Shown: positions 8,535 through 17,323 of the stretch, in pieces
Layout: each line of letters begins with the position of its first letter
How positions within the stretch are numbered: the stretch's first letter is position 1
Assembly (NCBI GenBank): GCA_000027065.2
Contig: FN543093.2
Coordinates: 810,074-874,073 of the forward strand
Direction: 5' to 3'
Length of the DNA: 64,000 nucleotides
Source of the DNA: Cronobacter turicensis z3032
Lineage (GTDB): Bacteria; Pseudomonadota; Gammaproteobacteria; Enterobacterales; Enterobacteriaceae
The notes under the pieces: generated by a model
The model's input: only the letters and a program-made list of their open reading frames with translations
Databases searched by the model: none
What the model was told of the DNA's origin: nothing
Translations under genes and position numbers: made by a program

Positions 8535-8900
8535 ATGGATTATGAATTCTTGCGCGACATCACCGGCGTGGTGAAAGTCCGCCTCTCAATGGGCCACGAA
8601 GCGCTCGGGCACTGGTTCAACGAAGAGGTGAAAGGCAATCTGGCGCTGCTGGATGAAGTCGAAGCGGCGGCGCGGGACGTAAAGGGCAGCGAGCGTCAGT
8701 GGCAGAAAACCGGCCATGAATACACGCTGTGGCTGGATGGCGAAGAAGTGATGGTGCGCGCCAATCAGCTGGAGTTTTCCGGCGACGAAATGGAAGAAGG
8801 GATGAGCTATTACGATGAAGAGAGCCTGTCGCTCTGCGGCGTTGAGGATTTCCTTCAGGTAGTGCAGGCGTACCGCGACTTTCTGGCGCAATACGGCTAA
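8535..8900 (+). CDS. yacL: Conserved hypothetical protein YacL
   Basis: An acidic cytoplasmic protein of 121 residues, about the E. coli YacL length (UPF0231 family), starting [20 protein letters not shown]. The ATG at 8535 has GAGG 7-8 bases upstream; an upstream in-frame start at 8496 would add an unrelated tail. There is no signal or membrane segment and the function is unknown. It is convergent with speD, which ends 27 bases away. Confidence 0.9.
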   Translation: MDYEFLRDITGVVKVRLSMGHEALGHWFNEEVKGNLALLDEVEAAARDVKGSERQWQKTGHEYTLWLDGEEVMVRANQLEFSGDEMEEGMSYYDEESLSLCGVEDFLQVVQAYRDFLAQYG

Positions 8901-8927
8901 CGCGGCGCCTCCGTGCGCCGCGCAGGG

Positions 8928-9722
8928 TTATACGGACGGAATATTGCGTCCGTAATAGATTTCACGCATCTCTTTCCAGAGCAGGTCAGTAATGATCTTG
9001 CGCTCTTCTTCGGTTAACTCTTCCGGCCGGGTATGGAACATGTAGTGCTTAAGGTCGAACTCTTTAAGCAGCATTTTGGTATGGAAGATGTTTTCCTGAT
9101 AAACGTTCACGTCCATCATGTCATACAGCGATTTAATGTCGTCAGACATAAAGTTCTGTATTGAGTTAATCTCATGATCGATAAAGTGTTTCATGCCGTT
9201 CACGTCGCGGGTAAAGCCGCGCACGCGATAGTCGATGGTCACGATATCGGATTCAAGCTGGTGAATTAAATAATTCAGCGCCTTCAGAGGCGAAATCACA
9301 CCGCAGGTCGACACTTCAATATCGGCGCGAAAGGTGCACAGGCCGCCTTCAGGGTGGCTTTCCGGGTAGGTGTGGACGCAAATATGGCTCTTGTCGAGGT
9401 GCGCGACCACCGTCTCCGGCAGCGGGCCGGGGTGCTCGGTTTTGTCGATAAGCTGCGGGTCGACGGGTTCTTCGCTCACCAGAATCGTGACGCTGGCGCC
9501 CTGGGGTTCATAGTCCTGACGTGCGATATTCAGAATGTTGGCGCCGATAATCGAGCAGGTTTCCGTCAGGATTTCCGTAAGACGGTTGGCGTTATAGAGT
9601 TCATCGATATACGCGATATAGCCATCGCGCTCTTCCGCCGTTTTGGCGTAGCAAATATCGTAAATACAAAAACTCAGGCTTTTGGTCAGGTTGTTAAAGC
9701 CATGCAGTTTCAGCTTTTTCAA
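8928..9722 (-). CDS. speD: S-adenosylmethionine decarboxylase proenzyme
   Basis: Decarboxylates S-adenosylmethionine to supply the aminopropyl donor for SpeE in spermidine synthesis. The 264 residues match the long enterobacterial type. The proenzyme cleaves itself before Ser112 in [19 protein letters not shown], turning that serine into the pyruvoyl cofactor. The start is TTG at 9722 behind a strong AAGGAGGTGA, as in E. coli. The gap to the upstream speE stop is 14 bases, so speE-speD form one operon. Confidence 0.96.
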   Translation of the reverse strand: MKKLKLHGFNNLTKSLSFCIYDICYAKTAEERDGYIAYIDELYNANRLTEILTETCSIIGANILNIARQDYEPQGASVTILVSEEPVDPQLIDKTEHPGPLPETVVAHLDKSHICVHTYPESHPEGGLCTFRADIEVSTCGVISPLKALNYLIHQLESDIVTIDYRVRGFTRDVNGMKHFIDHEINSIQNFMSDDIKSLYDMMDVNVYQENIFHTKMLLKEFDLKHYMFHTRPEELTEEERKIITDLLWKEMREIYYGRNIPSV

Positions 9723-9736
9723 TTTTTATCACCTCC

Positions 9737-10603
9737 TTAGGATGCCTGAGACGCCAGGGCATCTTGCAAATATTGCGGCAGAGCGAAAGCTGCCGTATGA
9801 ATGGCCGGATTGTAATAACGGCACTTCAGCCCCGCGGTGTGAAAGCGCGCCTGTAAGGTTTCGAGCGGGAGTTTGCGCAGGGCGTCGTTATCAGTCGCCC
9901 AGGCGAACGTCATAATGCCACCGTAGTAGGTGGGAATGGCCGCCTGATAAAAGCTCACATCGCCAAAGTAGTGGCTGAGCTTTTTATGACTGTCGATGGC
10001 TTCATCCTGCTGGAGAAAGCAGACGCCGTTCTGCGCGACGAAAATCCCGCCCGGATTCAGGCAGCGCTTGCACCCTTCATAGAACGCCGACGTGAACAGG
10101 CTCTCTCCCGGCCCGATGGGATCGGTGCAGTCGGAGATAATCACATCGAATTTCTGGGTCGTCTGGTTGACGAAATTCACGCCGTCGTCAATCACCAGCG
10201 TAAAGCGCGGATCGTCATAGCTACCGGCATTGTGGTTAGGCAGATGCTCGCGGCAAAACGCCACCACGCCTGCGTCGATTTCCACCATCGTGATAGATTC
10301 CACGCCCTGGTGGCGAGTCACTTCACGCAGCATGGCGCCGTCGCCGCCGCCGATAATCAGCACGCGTTTCGCGTGGCCGTGGGCCAGCAGCGGGACATGC
10401 GTCATCATCTCGTGATAGATAAACTCGTCGCGTTCGGTGGTTTGCACCACGCCGTCCAGCGCCATCACCCGACCAAAGGCGGAGTTCTCGAAAATAATCA
10501 GATCCTGATGATCGGTCTTTTCGCGATAGAGCACTTTGTCGACGGCAAAGTATTGACCAAACTGATCGTGCAGCGTTTCGTGCCACATTGGATTCTCGGT
10601 CAC
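9737..10603 (-). CDS. speE: Spermidine synthase
   Basis: Transfers the aminopropyl group of decarboxylated SAM to putrescine, giving spermidine and methylthioadenosine. The 288 residues match the family. Visible signatures are the nucleotide-binding [15 protein letters not shown], the catalytic [15 protein letters not shown] and the conserved [11 protein letters not shown]. The start is GTG at 10603 behind AGGAGGT, nine bases upstream. Mtn, further along this window, removes the methylthioadenosine by-product. An 8-bp perfect palindrome lies about 60 bases upstream. Confidence 0.96.
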   Translation of the reverse strand: MTENPMWHETLHDQFGQYFAVDKVLYREKTDHQDLIIFENSAFGRVMALDGVVQTTERDEFIYHEMMTHVPLLAHGHAKRVLIIGGGDGAMLREVTRHQGVESITMVEIDAGVVAFCREHLPNHNAGSYDDPRFTLVIDDGVNFVNQTTQKFDVIISDCTDPIGPGESLFTSAFYEGCKRCLNPGGIFVAQNGVCFLQQDEAIDSHKKLSHYFGDVSFYQAAIPTYYGGIMTFAWATDNDALRKLPLETLQARFHTAGLKCRYYNPAIHTAAFALPQYLQDALASQAS

Positions 10604-10712
10604 TGGCTGATACCTCCTTCGTTAACAACCCTTAAAAATGGGCGCAACATCATAGCTAACTATGACCGTGGATGCACGGTCACCATTTCACCAAAGGAGC
10701 AGGGGAGGGGGA

Positions 10713-11060
10713 TTACTTCACGTAGGCAAGCAGGCTTAACGAATCACGCGCCAGGGCTTTGCACTTTTTAGCGGTAGGAATAGCGATGCCGCTCAGATCG
10801 CGGTAACTGTCCTCGCCGAGCGCCTTCATATTAAAGCTGTCATAATTGCTTAGATCCCACTGATTCTGCTGGGCGAAAAAGACCAGCGCGCGGCGGATCT
10901 GGCCGTTCGGCAGGTTCTGGTAGCCACAATCATTTTTCAGAAATACAAAAACAGCCGTCAGGTCGGCCATGTCTTCCGCTTCTGATTCACTGAGCGCAAA
11001 ACTGTTGGTGGAAAAGGCCAACAGACAGCCCAGAAACATTAGCCTGACTACTTTTCTCAT
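10713..11060 (-). CDS. yacC: Exported YacC, PulS/OutS-type pilotin-like protein
   Basis: 115 residues with a signal peptide (MRKVVRLMFLGCLLAFSTNSFA), then a mature part almost identical to E. coli YacC as I recall it (ALSESEAEDMADLTAVFVFLKNDCGY). The family is related to pilotins that carry secretins to the outer membrane, but there is no secretin or type II secretion gene in this window. Two Cys in the mature part probably form a disulfide. The start at 11060 gives the family length; the longer frame adds 13 unrelated residues. Confidence 0.88.
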   Translation of the reverse strand: MRKVVRLMFLGCLLAFSTNSFALSESEAEDMADLTAVFVFLKNDCGYQNLPNGQIRRALVFFAQQNQWDLSNYDSFNMKALGEDSYRDLSGIAIPTAKKCKALARDSLSLLAYVK

Positions 11061-11437
11061 CACGTCTACCACTCGCCAACCGATACCCAACGATAGCACA
11101 TTTCATTCAGGCGCGACGAGGGGATTTCACCCCTCAGCGGGCTGATAAATTCCCATATCAAGCGGTCTGGTGCGAACGTCAGGTAGCGGAAAGCGGGCAG
11201 GAAAAGTACCTTTCAACGATTAAGAAAACACGCGGGCTTACGCACTGAAGAGCAAACAACCGAACGGATGAAACGATAAAAGTCATCGGCGTGGAGTCTT
11301 ACGTCTGAACCCTTTTTTATGGCCCGCTTCTAACCTTTTGATTTTTATGGCGCGTAGCTCAGTGAAGAAAAAAGGGTTTTAGCCGGGAAAAGGCAAAATT
11401 TGTTTTTAATTCAGGCAATCCGGTAATATTCGCTCTT
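11061..11437. other. Gene-free stretch preceding the CRISPR repeats
   Basis: About 380 bases with no supported gene on either strand. It holds the yacC upstream hairpin, an 11-bp perfect inverted repeat (AACCCTTTTTT at 11308-11318 with its complement at 11368-11378), and an AT-rich run at 11380-11437 directly before the first repeat that could be a CRISPR leader. I see nothing else in it. Confidence 0.6.
11118..11135. repeat. Short hairpin upstream of yacC
   Basis: GAGGGG-ATTTCA-CCCCTC, a perfect 6-bp stem 58 bases upstream of the yacC start. There is no T run on either side, so it is not a terminator. It may be a regulatory or leader structure. Confidence 0.5.
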
Positions 11438-11525
11438 GTTCACTGCCGTACAGGCAGCTTAGAAAATGCCGCCCAAGGCATGACACGCAGCGAATACGTT
11501 CACTGCCGTACAGGCAGTCTCACAT
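11438..11525 (+). CRISPR. Orphan two-repeat type I-F-like CRISPR with one spacer
   Basis: Repeat 1 (11438-11465, 28 bases) begins GTTCACTGCCGTACAGGCAG and ends CTTAGAAA, the canonical type I-F repeat with its GCCG/CAGGC stem region. The spacer at 11466-11497 is 32 bases, the type I-F length. Repeat 2 (11498-11525) keeps the first 20 bases exactly, but its last 8 read TCTCACAT, as expected of a degenerate terminal repeat. No cas gene is in the window, so it is an orphan mini-array or the relic of one, unless cas genes are elsewhere in the genome. Confidence 0.85.
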
Positions 11526-11546
11526 CTTATTCCTTCACCGCCAGAC

Positions 11547-11577
11547 TTGACCTTCCCGCAAGGGGAGGGTTTAAGCT
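11547..11577 (+). promoter_or_regulatory. CueR-type copper promoter of cueO
   Basis: TTGACC (11547-11552) and TAAGCT (11572-11577) are separated by 19 bp, the overlong spacer typical of MerR-family activation. Inside it lies the near-palindrome ACCTTCCC-GCAAG-GGGAGGGT (11550-11570), one mismatch from perfect and like the CueR boxes of E. coli copA and cueO. Copper-bound CueR should activate cueO here. Confidence 0.88.
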
Positions 11578-11610
11578 CAACGGGTGCACGTTGACGATAA
11601 GGACGGGAAG

Positions 11611-13173
11611 ATGCAACGCCGAGATTTTATTAAGTATACCGCCGCGCTGGGGGCGATAAGCGCGCTGCCGACATGGAGCCGGGCCGCGTTTGCCGCAGAG
11701 CAACCCGCGCTGCCCCTCCCCGCGCTACTCACGCCGGACGCCCGCAGCAGCATCCAGCTCACGGTTCAGGCGGGTAAAACCGCATTTGCGGGCAAAAATG
11801 TCACGACCTGGGGCTACAACGGTTCGCTTCTGGGCCCGGCGATAAAACTGCGCCAGGGCAAGCCGGTAAATGTCAATATCCGCAATAACCTCGCCGAAGC
11901 GACCACGTTGCACTGGCACGGTCTGGAAGTGCCGGGGGCGGTGGACGGCGGGCCGCAGGGCATTATCGCGCCGGGTCAGACGCGCAGCGTGAGCTTCACG
12001 CCTGAGCAGCGCGCCGCAACCTGCTGGTTTCACCCGCATCAGCATGGCAAAACCGGTCATCAGGTAGCGATGGGGCTGGCGGGGCTGTTGCTTATCGAAG
12101 ATACCGAAAGCCTGCAACTGATGCTGCCCAAAATCTGGGGCGTCGACGACGTGCCGCTGATCATTCAGGATAAGAAATTCACCGCCAACGGTCAGGTCGA
12201 TTATCAGCTGGATGTGATGACCGCTGCGGTGGGCTGGTTTGGCGATACGCTACTGTGCAACGGCGCGATTTATCCGCAGCATACGCCGCCGAAAGGCTGG
12301 CTGCGTCTGCGTCTGCTGAACGGTTGTAACGCGCGTTCGCTGAAAATCGCCGCGAGCGATAACCGCCCGCTGTACGTTATCGCCAGCGACGGCGGCCTGC
12401 TGGCGGAGCCGGTGAAAGTGACTGAACTGCCGATGCTGATGGGCGAGCGTTTTGAAGTGCTGGTGGATACCAGCGACGCGCGGCCTTTCGATATCGTGAC
12501 ATTGCCGGTCACACAAATGGGCATGACGGTCGCGCCATTTGATAAACCGCAGCCGGTGGTGCGTATTCAGCCTGTCGTGGTGCCCGCCTCGGGGACACTG
12601 CCGGATAAGCTGGTGGACGTTCCGGCGCTGCCTTCGCTCGACGGGCTTCAGGCGCGCTGGCTGCAATTAATGATGGACCCGATGCTGGATATGATGGGCA
12701 TGGATGAACTGGCGAAGCGCTACGGTAAGCAGGCGCTGGCAGGGAATTCGCACGGACAGATGATGGGCCAGATGGGACACGGGAAGATGTCGCATGGCGC
12801 CATGGGCCACGATGGTCACGGGTTTGATTTCCATAACGCCAATAAGATCAACGGTAAAGCCTTTGATATGAACGCGCCCGCGTTTGCGGCGGCGCTCGGC
12901 AAGTACGAGCGCTGGACCATTTCCGGCGAGGGCGACATGATGCTGCATCCGTTCCATATCCACGGTACGCAGTTCCGCATTTTGACTGAGAACGGCAAGC
13001 CGCCCGCCGCGCATCGCGCCGGATGGAAAGATACGGTATGGGTGGAAGGCGCGCGCAGCGAAGTTCTGGTGCGGTTTGATTACGCGGCGTCAGCCGAGCA
13101 TGCCTATATGGCGCATTGTCATTTGTTAGAGCACGAAGACACCGGGATGATGTTAGGGTTTACGGTGGCGTGA
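11611..13173 (+). CDS. cueO: Multicopper oxidase CueO
   Basis: A periplasmic copper-detoxifying laccase that oxidises Cu(I). It has 520 residues (E. coli 516). The Tat signal RRDFIK is at the N-terminus. Copper sites are visible in [28 protein letters not shown] and, at the end, [14 protein letters not shown], which holds the type 1 and trinuclear ligands. The Met/His-rich insert ([18 protein letters not shown], then [13 protein letters not shown]) is the substrate-copper region typical of CueO. The start at 11611 gives the twin-arginine motif at residue 3. An upstream in-frame start adds nine unsupported residues. Confidence 0.97.
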   Translation: MQRRDFIKYTAALGAISALPTWSRAAFAAEQPALPLPALLTPDARSSIQLTVQAGKTAFAGKNVTTWGYNGSLLGPAIKLRQGKPVNVNIRNNLAEATTLHWHGLEVPGAVDGGPQGIIAPGQTRSVSFTPEQRAATCWFHPHQHGKTGHQVAMGLAGLLLIEDTESLQLMLPKIWGVDDVPLIIQDKKFTANGQVDYQLDVMTAAVGWFGDTLLCNGAIYPQHTPPKGWLRLRLLNGCNARSLKIAASDNRPLYVIASDGGLLAEPVKVTELPMLMGERFEVLVDTSDARPFDIVTLPVTQMGMTVAPFDKPQPVVRIQPVVVPASGTLPDKLVDVPALPSLDGLQARWLQLMMDPMLDMMGMDELAKRYGKQALAGNSHGQMMGQMGHGKMSHGAMGHDGHGFDFHNANKINGKAFDMNAPAFAAALGKYERWTISGEGDMMLHPFHIHGTQFRILTENGKPPAAHRAGWKDTVWVEGARSEVLVRFDYAASAEHAYMAHCHLLEHEDTGMMLGFTVA

Positions 13174-13188
13174 TGGATACGCGTTAAT

Positions 13189-13269
13189 GGCGGGTGCGCT
13201 GTGCTTACCCGCCCTACAAAAGGATTATGGCGAGCTCTGTGTAGGGTGGGTAAGCGAAGCGCACCCACC
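13189..13269. repeat. Intergenic inverted repeat, copy 1
   Basis: The 30-base arms 13189-13218 and 13240-13269 are inverted copies with four mismatches, separated by 21 bases. Each contains GGNGGGTGCGCT and CTTACCCNCCCTACA. The same unit occurs at 39242-39334. It looks like a dispersed enterobacterial palindromic element that folds into a long hairpin when transcribed. I do not know a settled name for it. Confidence 0.8.
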
Positions 13270-13326
13270 GGTTCCCGAATAAATACACTGGTCCCAAATA
13301 AAGCCCGGCCCACAAACCGCGCCCAT

Positions 13327-13356
13327 AAAAAAAAGCCCCTCGATGAGGGGCTTTTT
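13327..13356. terminator. Bidirectional terminator between cueO and gcd
   Basis: Stem GCCCCTC (13335-13341) and GAGGGGC (13345-13351) with a 3-base loop, an A8 run on the left and five T on the right. It serves the convergent cueO and gcd. Confidence 0.9.
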
Positions 13357-13372
13357 GCTTTCCGATACGGTA

Positions 13373-15769
13373 TTACTTCGCATCATCCGGCAGGGCATAG
13401 GCAACGATGTAATCGCCCATTTTGGTACCGAACGAACCGTGGCCGCCTGCAGAGATCACGACATACTGCTTGCCGTTCACTTCATAGGTCATCGGCGTCG
13501 CCTGGCCGCCAGCCGGCAGGCGGGCTTCCCACAGCTTCTCGCCGTTGGTCACGTTGTACGCGCGCAGATAGTTATCCGCGGTCGCACCGATGAACAGCAC
13601 GTTGCCGCCGGTGGTGATCGGGCCGCCAAGCATCGGCATACCCATGTTAAACGGCACCGCGAACGGCATCGGGAACGGCATGCTGTCGCGCGGCGTACCG
13701 ATACGTTTTTTCCACACCACGTCGTTGGTCTTCAGATCCAGCGCGGAGATATAACCCCATGCCGGCTGCTTACACGGCAGACCAAACGGAGAGAGGAACG
13801 GGTTCAGGGTGACGCCATACGGCACGCCGTACTGCGGCTGGATACCGGATTCCGTACCGGTGCCCTTCGCGTCTTTCGGCTGCTCCATCGGGTTGCCCGG
13901 ACCACGCGGGATAAGCTTCGATACGAACGGCAGCGCCATCGGGTTGGCAATCGCCACCTGACGGTGCGGGTCAACGGCCAGGCCGCCCCATTCGAACATC
14001 CCCAGGTTACCCGGGAACACCAGCGTGCCCTGCTCGGACGGCGGCGTGAAGATGCCCTCGTAACGCAGGCTGTGGAACATCACGCGGCAGACCAGCTGGT
14101 CATACATCGTGGCGCCCCACATATCCGCGCCGCTCAGATCTTTCTTCGGACGGAAGGAAAGGTCAGAGAACGGCTGCGTCGGCGTTACGTAGTCGCCTTT
14201 CGCGGCGCCCTGCGGAACCGGTTTTTCCGGCGCCGGGACGACGAGCTTACCGTTACGGCGATCCAGCACGAAAATGTTGCCGGTTTTCGCAGGCGCGTAG
14301 ATGACCGGAACGGTTTCGCCTTTCACGGTAATGTCAGCAAGGGTCGGCTGCGCAGGCAGGTCCATATCCCACAGGTCGTGGTGAACGGTCTGATAAGACC
14401 ACACCAGCTTACCGGTAGACGCGTTCAGCGCGACGATGGAGCTCGCGTAGCGTTCCTGCTCCGGTGTGCGATTACCGCCCCAGATATCTGGCGTGGTCAC
14501 GCCCATCGGCAGGTAAACCATGTCGAGTTTCGCATCATAAGACGCCGGCGCCCAGGAGTTCGGGGAGTTCAGCGAGAAATGATGTTCATCCGCCGGGATC
14601 GCATTCGGGTCTTTCGCGCCCGGATCGAACGCCCACAGCAGCTTACCGGTATTGATATCAAAACCACGGATGACGCCGGACGGCTCACGGGTGGAGAAGT
14701 TATCGGTCACCGCGCCTGCAATGACAATCACCTTATCGGTGACGATCGGCGGCGATGTCGGCTCGTACATACCTGGTGTAGTCACCGGCATGTTGGTTTG
14801 CAGGTTCAGAATACCTTTATTGGCGAAGCTTTCGCACAGCTTGCCGTTATCCGCATTCACCGCAAACAGACGACCGTCGTTCACCGGCAGGATAATACGA
14901 CGCGGACAATCCGCGACGACATCCGGGTTGGCATTCGCCGTGGTCGCTTCGTGATACGACACGCCGCGGCACGTGACGTGCTGGAAGGTCGGGTTCGTAT
15001 TCAGTTGCGGATCGAAGTGCCATTTTTCTTTACCGGTCGCGGCATCAACGGCGAAAAGACGCTGGTGCGCGGTGCAAAGGAAAAGGGTGTCGCCGACTTT
15101 AATTGGCGTCACTTCGTTAGTAATTTCACCTGGGTCATTCGGCAGCTTCAGGTCGCCGGTGCGGAACACCCAGGCTTCTTTCAGCTGATGAACGTTGTCG
15201 GTGTTGATCTGCTTGAGCGGGGAGTAACGCTGGCCTTCCTGGTTACGCCCGTAAGCCGGCCAGTCGCCGTCAGGAATGCTCTGGCTGCCGTTCACGGCGG
15301 CAGGGGTGCTGTCCGCGCTGAGCGTGCCGTTGATTTCCTGCGGATCGTTAAAGCCTGCCCAGAACAGCAGCCCGGCAGTAATGATTAACGAGACCAGCAG
15401 CGCCGGTACGCCTGCGCGAGACGGCGTGCTGAGGCGACGCCAGACAAACGGCAGAATCAGCCATACGCCGAAGAACACCAGCACGTCACAACGCGGCGTC
15501 AGCGCCCAGAAGTCGAAGCCGACTTCCCAGATGCCCCACGCCATCGTACCTAACAGGATGATTGCGTAGAGCCACAACGCCGCAGCGTTACGTTTCCACA
15601 GCAGCCAGGCGGTCGCCAGCATGCCTACCCCGGCGATGGGGTAGTACCAGGAACCACCGATTGAAACCAGCCATATACCACCAACCAATAAATACAGTCC
15701 TGATAATGCTGCGAACAGGGCTGTGAGAATCACGAGAAGCCGTGATTGTGTCTTTTTTGTTTCTTCCAT
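13373..15769 (-). CDS. gcd: Membrane-bound quinoprotein glucose dehydrogenase (PQQ)
   Basis: Oxidises glucose to gluconolactone on the periplasmic side and passes electrons to ubiquinone, using PQQ and a metal ion. It has 798 residues (E. coli 796). Five N-terminal membrane segments span about residues 10-140, then an eight-bladed PQQ propeller domain with repeated W motifs such as DWPAYGRNQEGQRYSPL, TVHHDLWDMDLPAQP and GGQATPMTYEVNGKQYVV. The ATG at 15769 matches the E. coli length; the longer frame adds 16 residues that overlap the promoter. No PQQ synthesis genes are in the window. The promoter is overlapped by a CRP site. Confidence 0.96.
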   Translation of the reverse strand: MEETKKTQSRLLVILTALFAALSGLYLLVGGIWLVSIGGSWYYPIAGVGMLATAWLLWKRNAAALWLYAIILLGTMAWGIWEVGFDFWALTPRCDVLVFFGVWLILPFVWRRLSTPSRAGVPALLVSLIITAGLLFWAGFNDPQEINGTLSADSTPAAVNGSQSIPDGDWPAYGRNQEGQRYSPLKQINTDNVHQLKEAWVFRTGDLKLPNDPGEITNEVTPIKVGDTLFLCTAHQRLFAVDAATGKEKWHFDPQLNTNPTFQHVTCRGVSYHEATTANANPDVVADCPRRIILPVNDGRLFAVNADNGKLCESFANKGILNLQTNMPVTTPGMYEPTSPPIVTDKVIVIAGAVTDNFSTREPSGVIRGFDINTGKLLWAFDPGAKDPNAIPADEHHFSLNSPNSWAPASYDAKLDMVYLPMGVTTPDIWGGNRTPEQERYASSIVALNASTGKLVWSYQTVHHDLWDMDLPAQPTLADITVKGETVPVIYAPAKTGNIFVLDRRNGKLVVPAPEKPVPQGAAKGDYVTPTQPFSDLSFRPKKDLSGADMWGATMYDQLVCRVMFHSLRYEGIFTPPSEQGTLVFPGNLGMFEWGGLAVDPHRQVAIANPMALPFVSKLIPRGPGNPMEQPKDAKGTGTESGIQPQYGVPYGVTLNPFLSPFGLPCKQPAWGYISALDLKTNDVVWKKRIGTPRDSMPFPMPFAVPFNMGMPMLGGPITTGGNVLFIGATADNYLRAYNVTNGEKLWEARLPAGGQATPMTYEVNGKQYVVISAGGHGSFGTKMGDYIVAYALPDDAK

Positions 15770-15800
15770 AACCACACTCTTAATTTTTAAGTAGCAAGTT

Positions 15801-15829
15801 ATTATAGTTGTTAACATATGTGATCTTAA
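15801..15829 (-). promoter_or_regulatory. gcd promoter
   Basis: On the minus strand, TTAAGA (15829-15824), a 17-bp spacer and a perfect TATAAT (15806-15801). The start would be near 15795, 26 bases before the gcd ATG. The -35 lies inside the CRP site. Confidence 0.8.
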
Positions 15830-15834
15830 TCACA
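15819..15834. promoter_or_regulatory. CRP (cAMP receptor protein) site between gcd and hpt
   Basis: TGTGATCTTAATCACA, a perfect TGTGA-N6-TCACA palindrome. It covers the gcd -35 element, which predicts repression of gcd by cAMP-CRP as reported in E. coli. Relative to the hpt start (about 15891) it is centred near -64, a class I activation position. Confidence 0.85.
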
Positions 15835-15873
15835 AAAAGAGCTTTTCGCACTTTTCTGTCGGAAGGGCGTTTT

Positions 15874-15884
15874 GCTGGTATACT
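15874..15884 (+). promoter_or_regulatory. hpt promoter, extended -10
   Basis: TATACT at 15879-15884 is preceded by TGG, the extended -10 signature. No good -35 is present, as is common for extended -10 promoters. The CRP site lies about 60 bases upstream. Confidence 0.65.
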
Positions 15885-15961
15885 GCCCCGCTTATCTATC
15901 GTTACCGGCAGCAGCCGCAGCGGGTATCGGTGATTTATTTTTAAATCAAACGGTTAGCGAT

Positions 15962-16498
15962 ATGAAACATACTGTTGAAGTGATGATTTCCGAGGCGGAA
16001 ATTAAGGCGCGCGTCGAAGAACTGGGGCGTCAGATTACTGAGCGTTATCAGGACAGCGGCAGCGAAATGGTGCTGGTAGGGCTGCTGCGCGGCTCATTTA
16101 TGTTCATGGCGGACCTGTGCCGTCAGGTTCACGTGGCGCATGAAGTCGATTTTATGACCGCCTCCAGCTACGGCAGCGGCATGTCCTCCACGCGCGATGT
16201 CAAAATCCTTAAGGATCTGGATGAAGATATCCGTGGCAAAGATGTGTTGATCGTCGAAGATATTATCGACTCCGGCAACACGCTCTCCAAAGTGCGCGAA
16301 ATCCTGAGCCTGCGCGAGCCGAAATCCTTGGCCATCTGTACGCTGCTTGATAAACCGTCGCGCCGTGAAGTGGATGTCGCCGTGGAATATGTCGGCTTCT
16401 CCATCCCGGATAAATTCGTGGTGGGCTACGGCATCGATTATGCCCAGCGCTATCGCCATCTGCCGTATATCGGCAACGTCGTGATGCTGGAAGAGTAA
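15962..16498 (+). CDS. hpt: Hypoxanthine phosphoribosyltransferase
   Basis: Purine salvage enzyme making IMP from hypoxanthine and PRPP. It has 178 residues, the E. coli length. The PRPP-binding loop is [14 protein letters not shown], and the family start MKHTVEVMI is clear. The ATG at 15962 is chosen over an upstream in-frame ATG at 15872, which lies within the promoter. It is divergent from gcd and convergent with can. Confidence 0.97.
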   Translation: MKHTVEVMISEAEIKARVEELGRQITERYQDSGSEMVLVGLLRGSFMFMADLCRQVHVAHEVDFMTASSYGSGMSSTRDVKILKDLDEDIRGKDVLIVEDIIDSGNTLSKVREILSLREPKSLAICTLLDKPSRREVDVAVEYVGFSIPDKFVVGYGIDYAQRYRHLPYIGNVVMLEE

Positions 16499-16506
16499 AT
16501 CCGGCG

Positions 16507-16537
16507 CACAAAAAAGGGGCCAGCGGCCCCTTTTTTT
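16507..16537. terminator. Bidirectional terminator between hpt and can
   Basis: Stem GGGGCC (16516-16521) and GGCCCC (16525-16530) with an AGC loop, A6 on the left and T7 on the right. It serves both convergent genes. Confidence 0.92.
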
Positions 16538-16552
16538 ATTTCACGCTCGCCC

Positions 16553-17215
16553 TTATTTATGGCTGGCGTGGGTTTTCTGGATATTGGATACGCCTTTGCG
16601 ATAGCCCTGTTCCAGCGTTTCGCGGTCAGTAGCGGTCACGTCCAGATCGCGCAGAAGACCGTCGTGGATGCCGTAGGCCCAGCCGTGAAGCGTCACTTTC
16701 TGGCCGCGTTTCCAGGCGGACTGCATGATGGTGGAGTGGCCGAGGTTATAGACCTGCTCCATCACGTTCAGCTCGCACAGCGTGTCGAGGCGTTTTTCCT
16801 GCGGCAGTTCGCCCAGCAGCGCGCTATGTTTAAACCAGATGTCGCGAATGTGCAGCAACCAGTTGTTAATCAGGCCCAGTTCCGGGTTTTCCACCGCCGC
16901 CTGCACGCCGCCGCAGCCGTAGTGACCGCAGATGATGATGTGCTCAACTTCCAGCACGTCAACCGCGTACTGGACGACGGAGAGGCAGTTAAGGTCGGTA
17001 TGGATAACCAGGTTCGCCACGTTGCGGTGAACGAAAATCTCGCCCGGCTCAAGGCCAGTGAGGCGTTCAGCCGGTACGCGGCTGTCGGAACAACCGATCC
17101 ACAGGAAGCGCGGTTTCTGCGCCTGCGCCAGACGTTCAAAAAAGCCAGGGTCTTCTTCCACCAGCATTTTTGACCAGACTTCGTTATTACTAATGAGTGT
17201 GCTGATATCTTTCAT
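16553..17215 (-). CDS. can: Beta-class carbonic anhydrase
   Basis: Interconverts CO2 and bicarbonate in the cytoplasm, supplying bicarbonate for carboxylases in air. It has 220 residues, as in E. coli Can (YadF). The zinc ligands Cys42, Asp44, His98 and Cys101 are all visible in GCSDSRVP and CGHYGCGG, with Arg46 pairing to Asp44 as in the allosteric type II beta enzymes. The start at 17215 ([11 protein letters not shown]) gives the family length; the frame runs 17 codons further upstream without support. Confidence 0.97.
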   Translation of the reverse strand: MKDISTLISNNEVWSKMLVEEDPGFFERLAQAQKPRFLWIGCSDSRVPAERLTGLEPGEIFVHRNVANLVIHTDLNCLSVVQYAVDVLEVEHIIICGHYGCGGVQAAVENPELGLINNWLLHIRDIWFKHSALLGELPQEKRLDTLCELNVMEQVYNLGHSTIMQSAWKRGQKVTLHGWAYGIHDGLLRDLDVTATDRETLEQGYRKGVSNIQKTHASHK

Positions 17216-17323
17216 AGAGGTTAACAACCTGTAACCAGACAATTGCGTTGGGGTAATATAGGGCAACTAAACTTTTTTTTAAACCACACAACTTCTGCAA
17301 GTAAATAAGGTGACTGTACTTTC

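Noticed and set aside
11438..11525. The two 20-base identical copies read as a cueO operator
   Set aside because: The 28/32/28 spacing and the exact I-F repeat sequence fit CRISPR. The copper operator lies separately at 11550-11570.
13343..15388. A 681-residue open frame on the plus strand across gcd
   Set aside because: It is the shadow of gcd, rich in Arg/His as expected from antisense reading of GC-rich codons, with no recognisable domain or ribosome-binding site.
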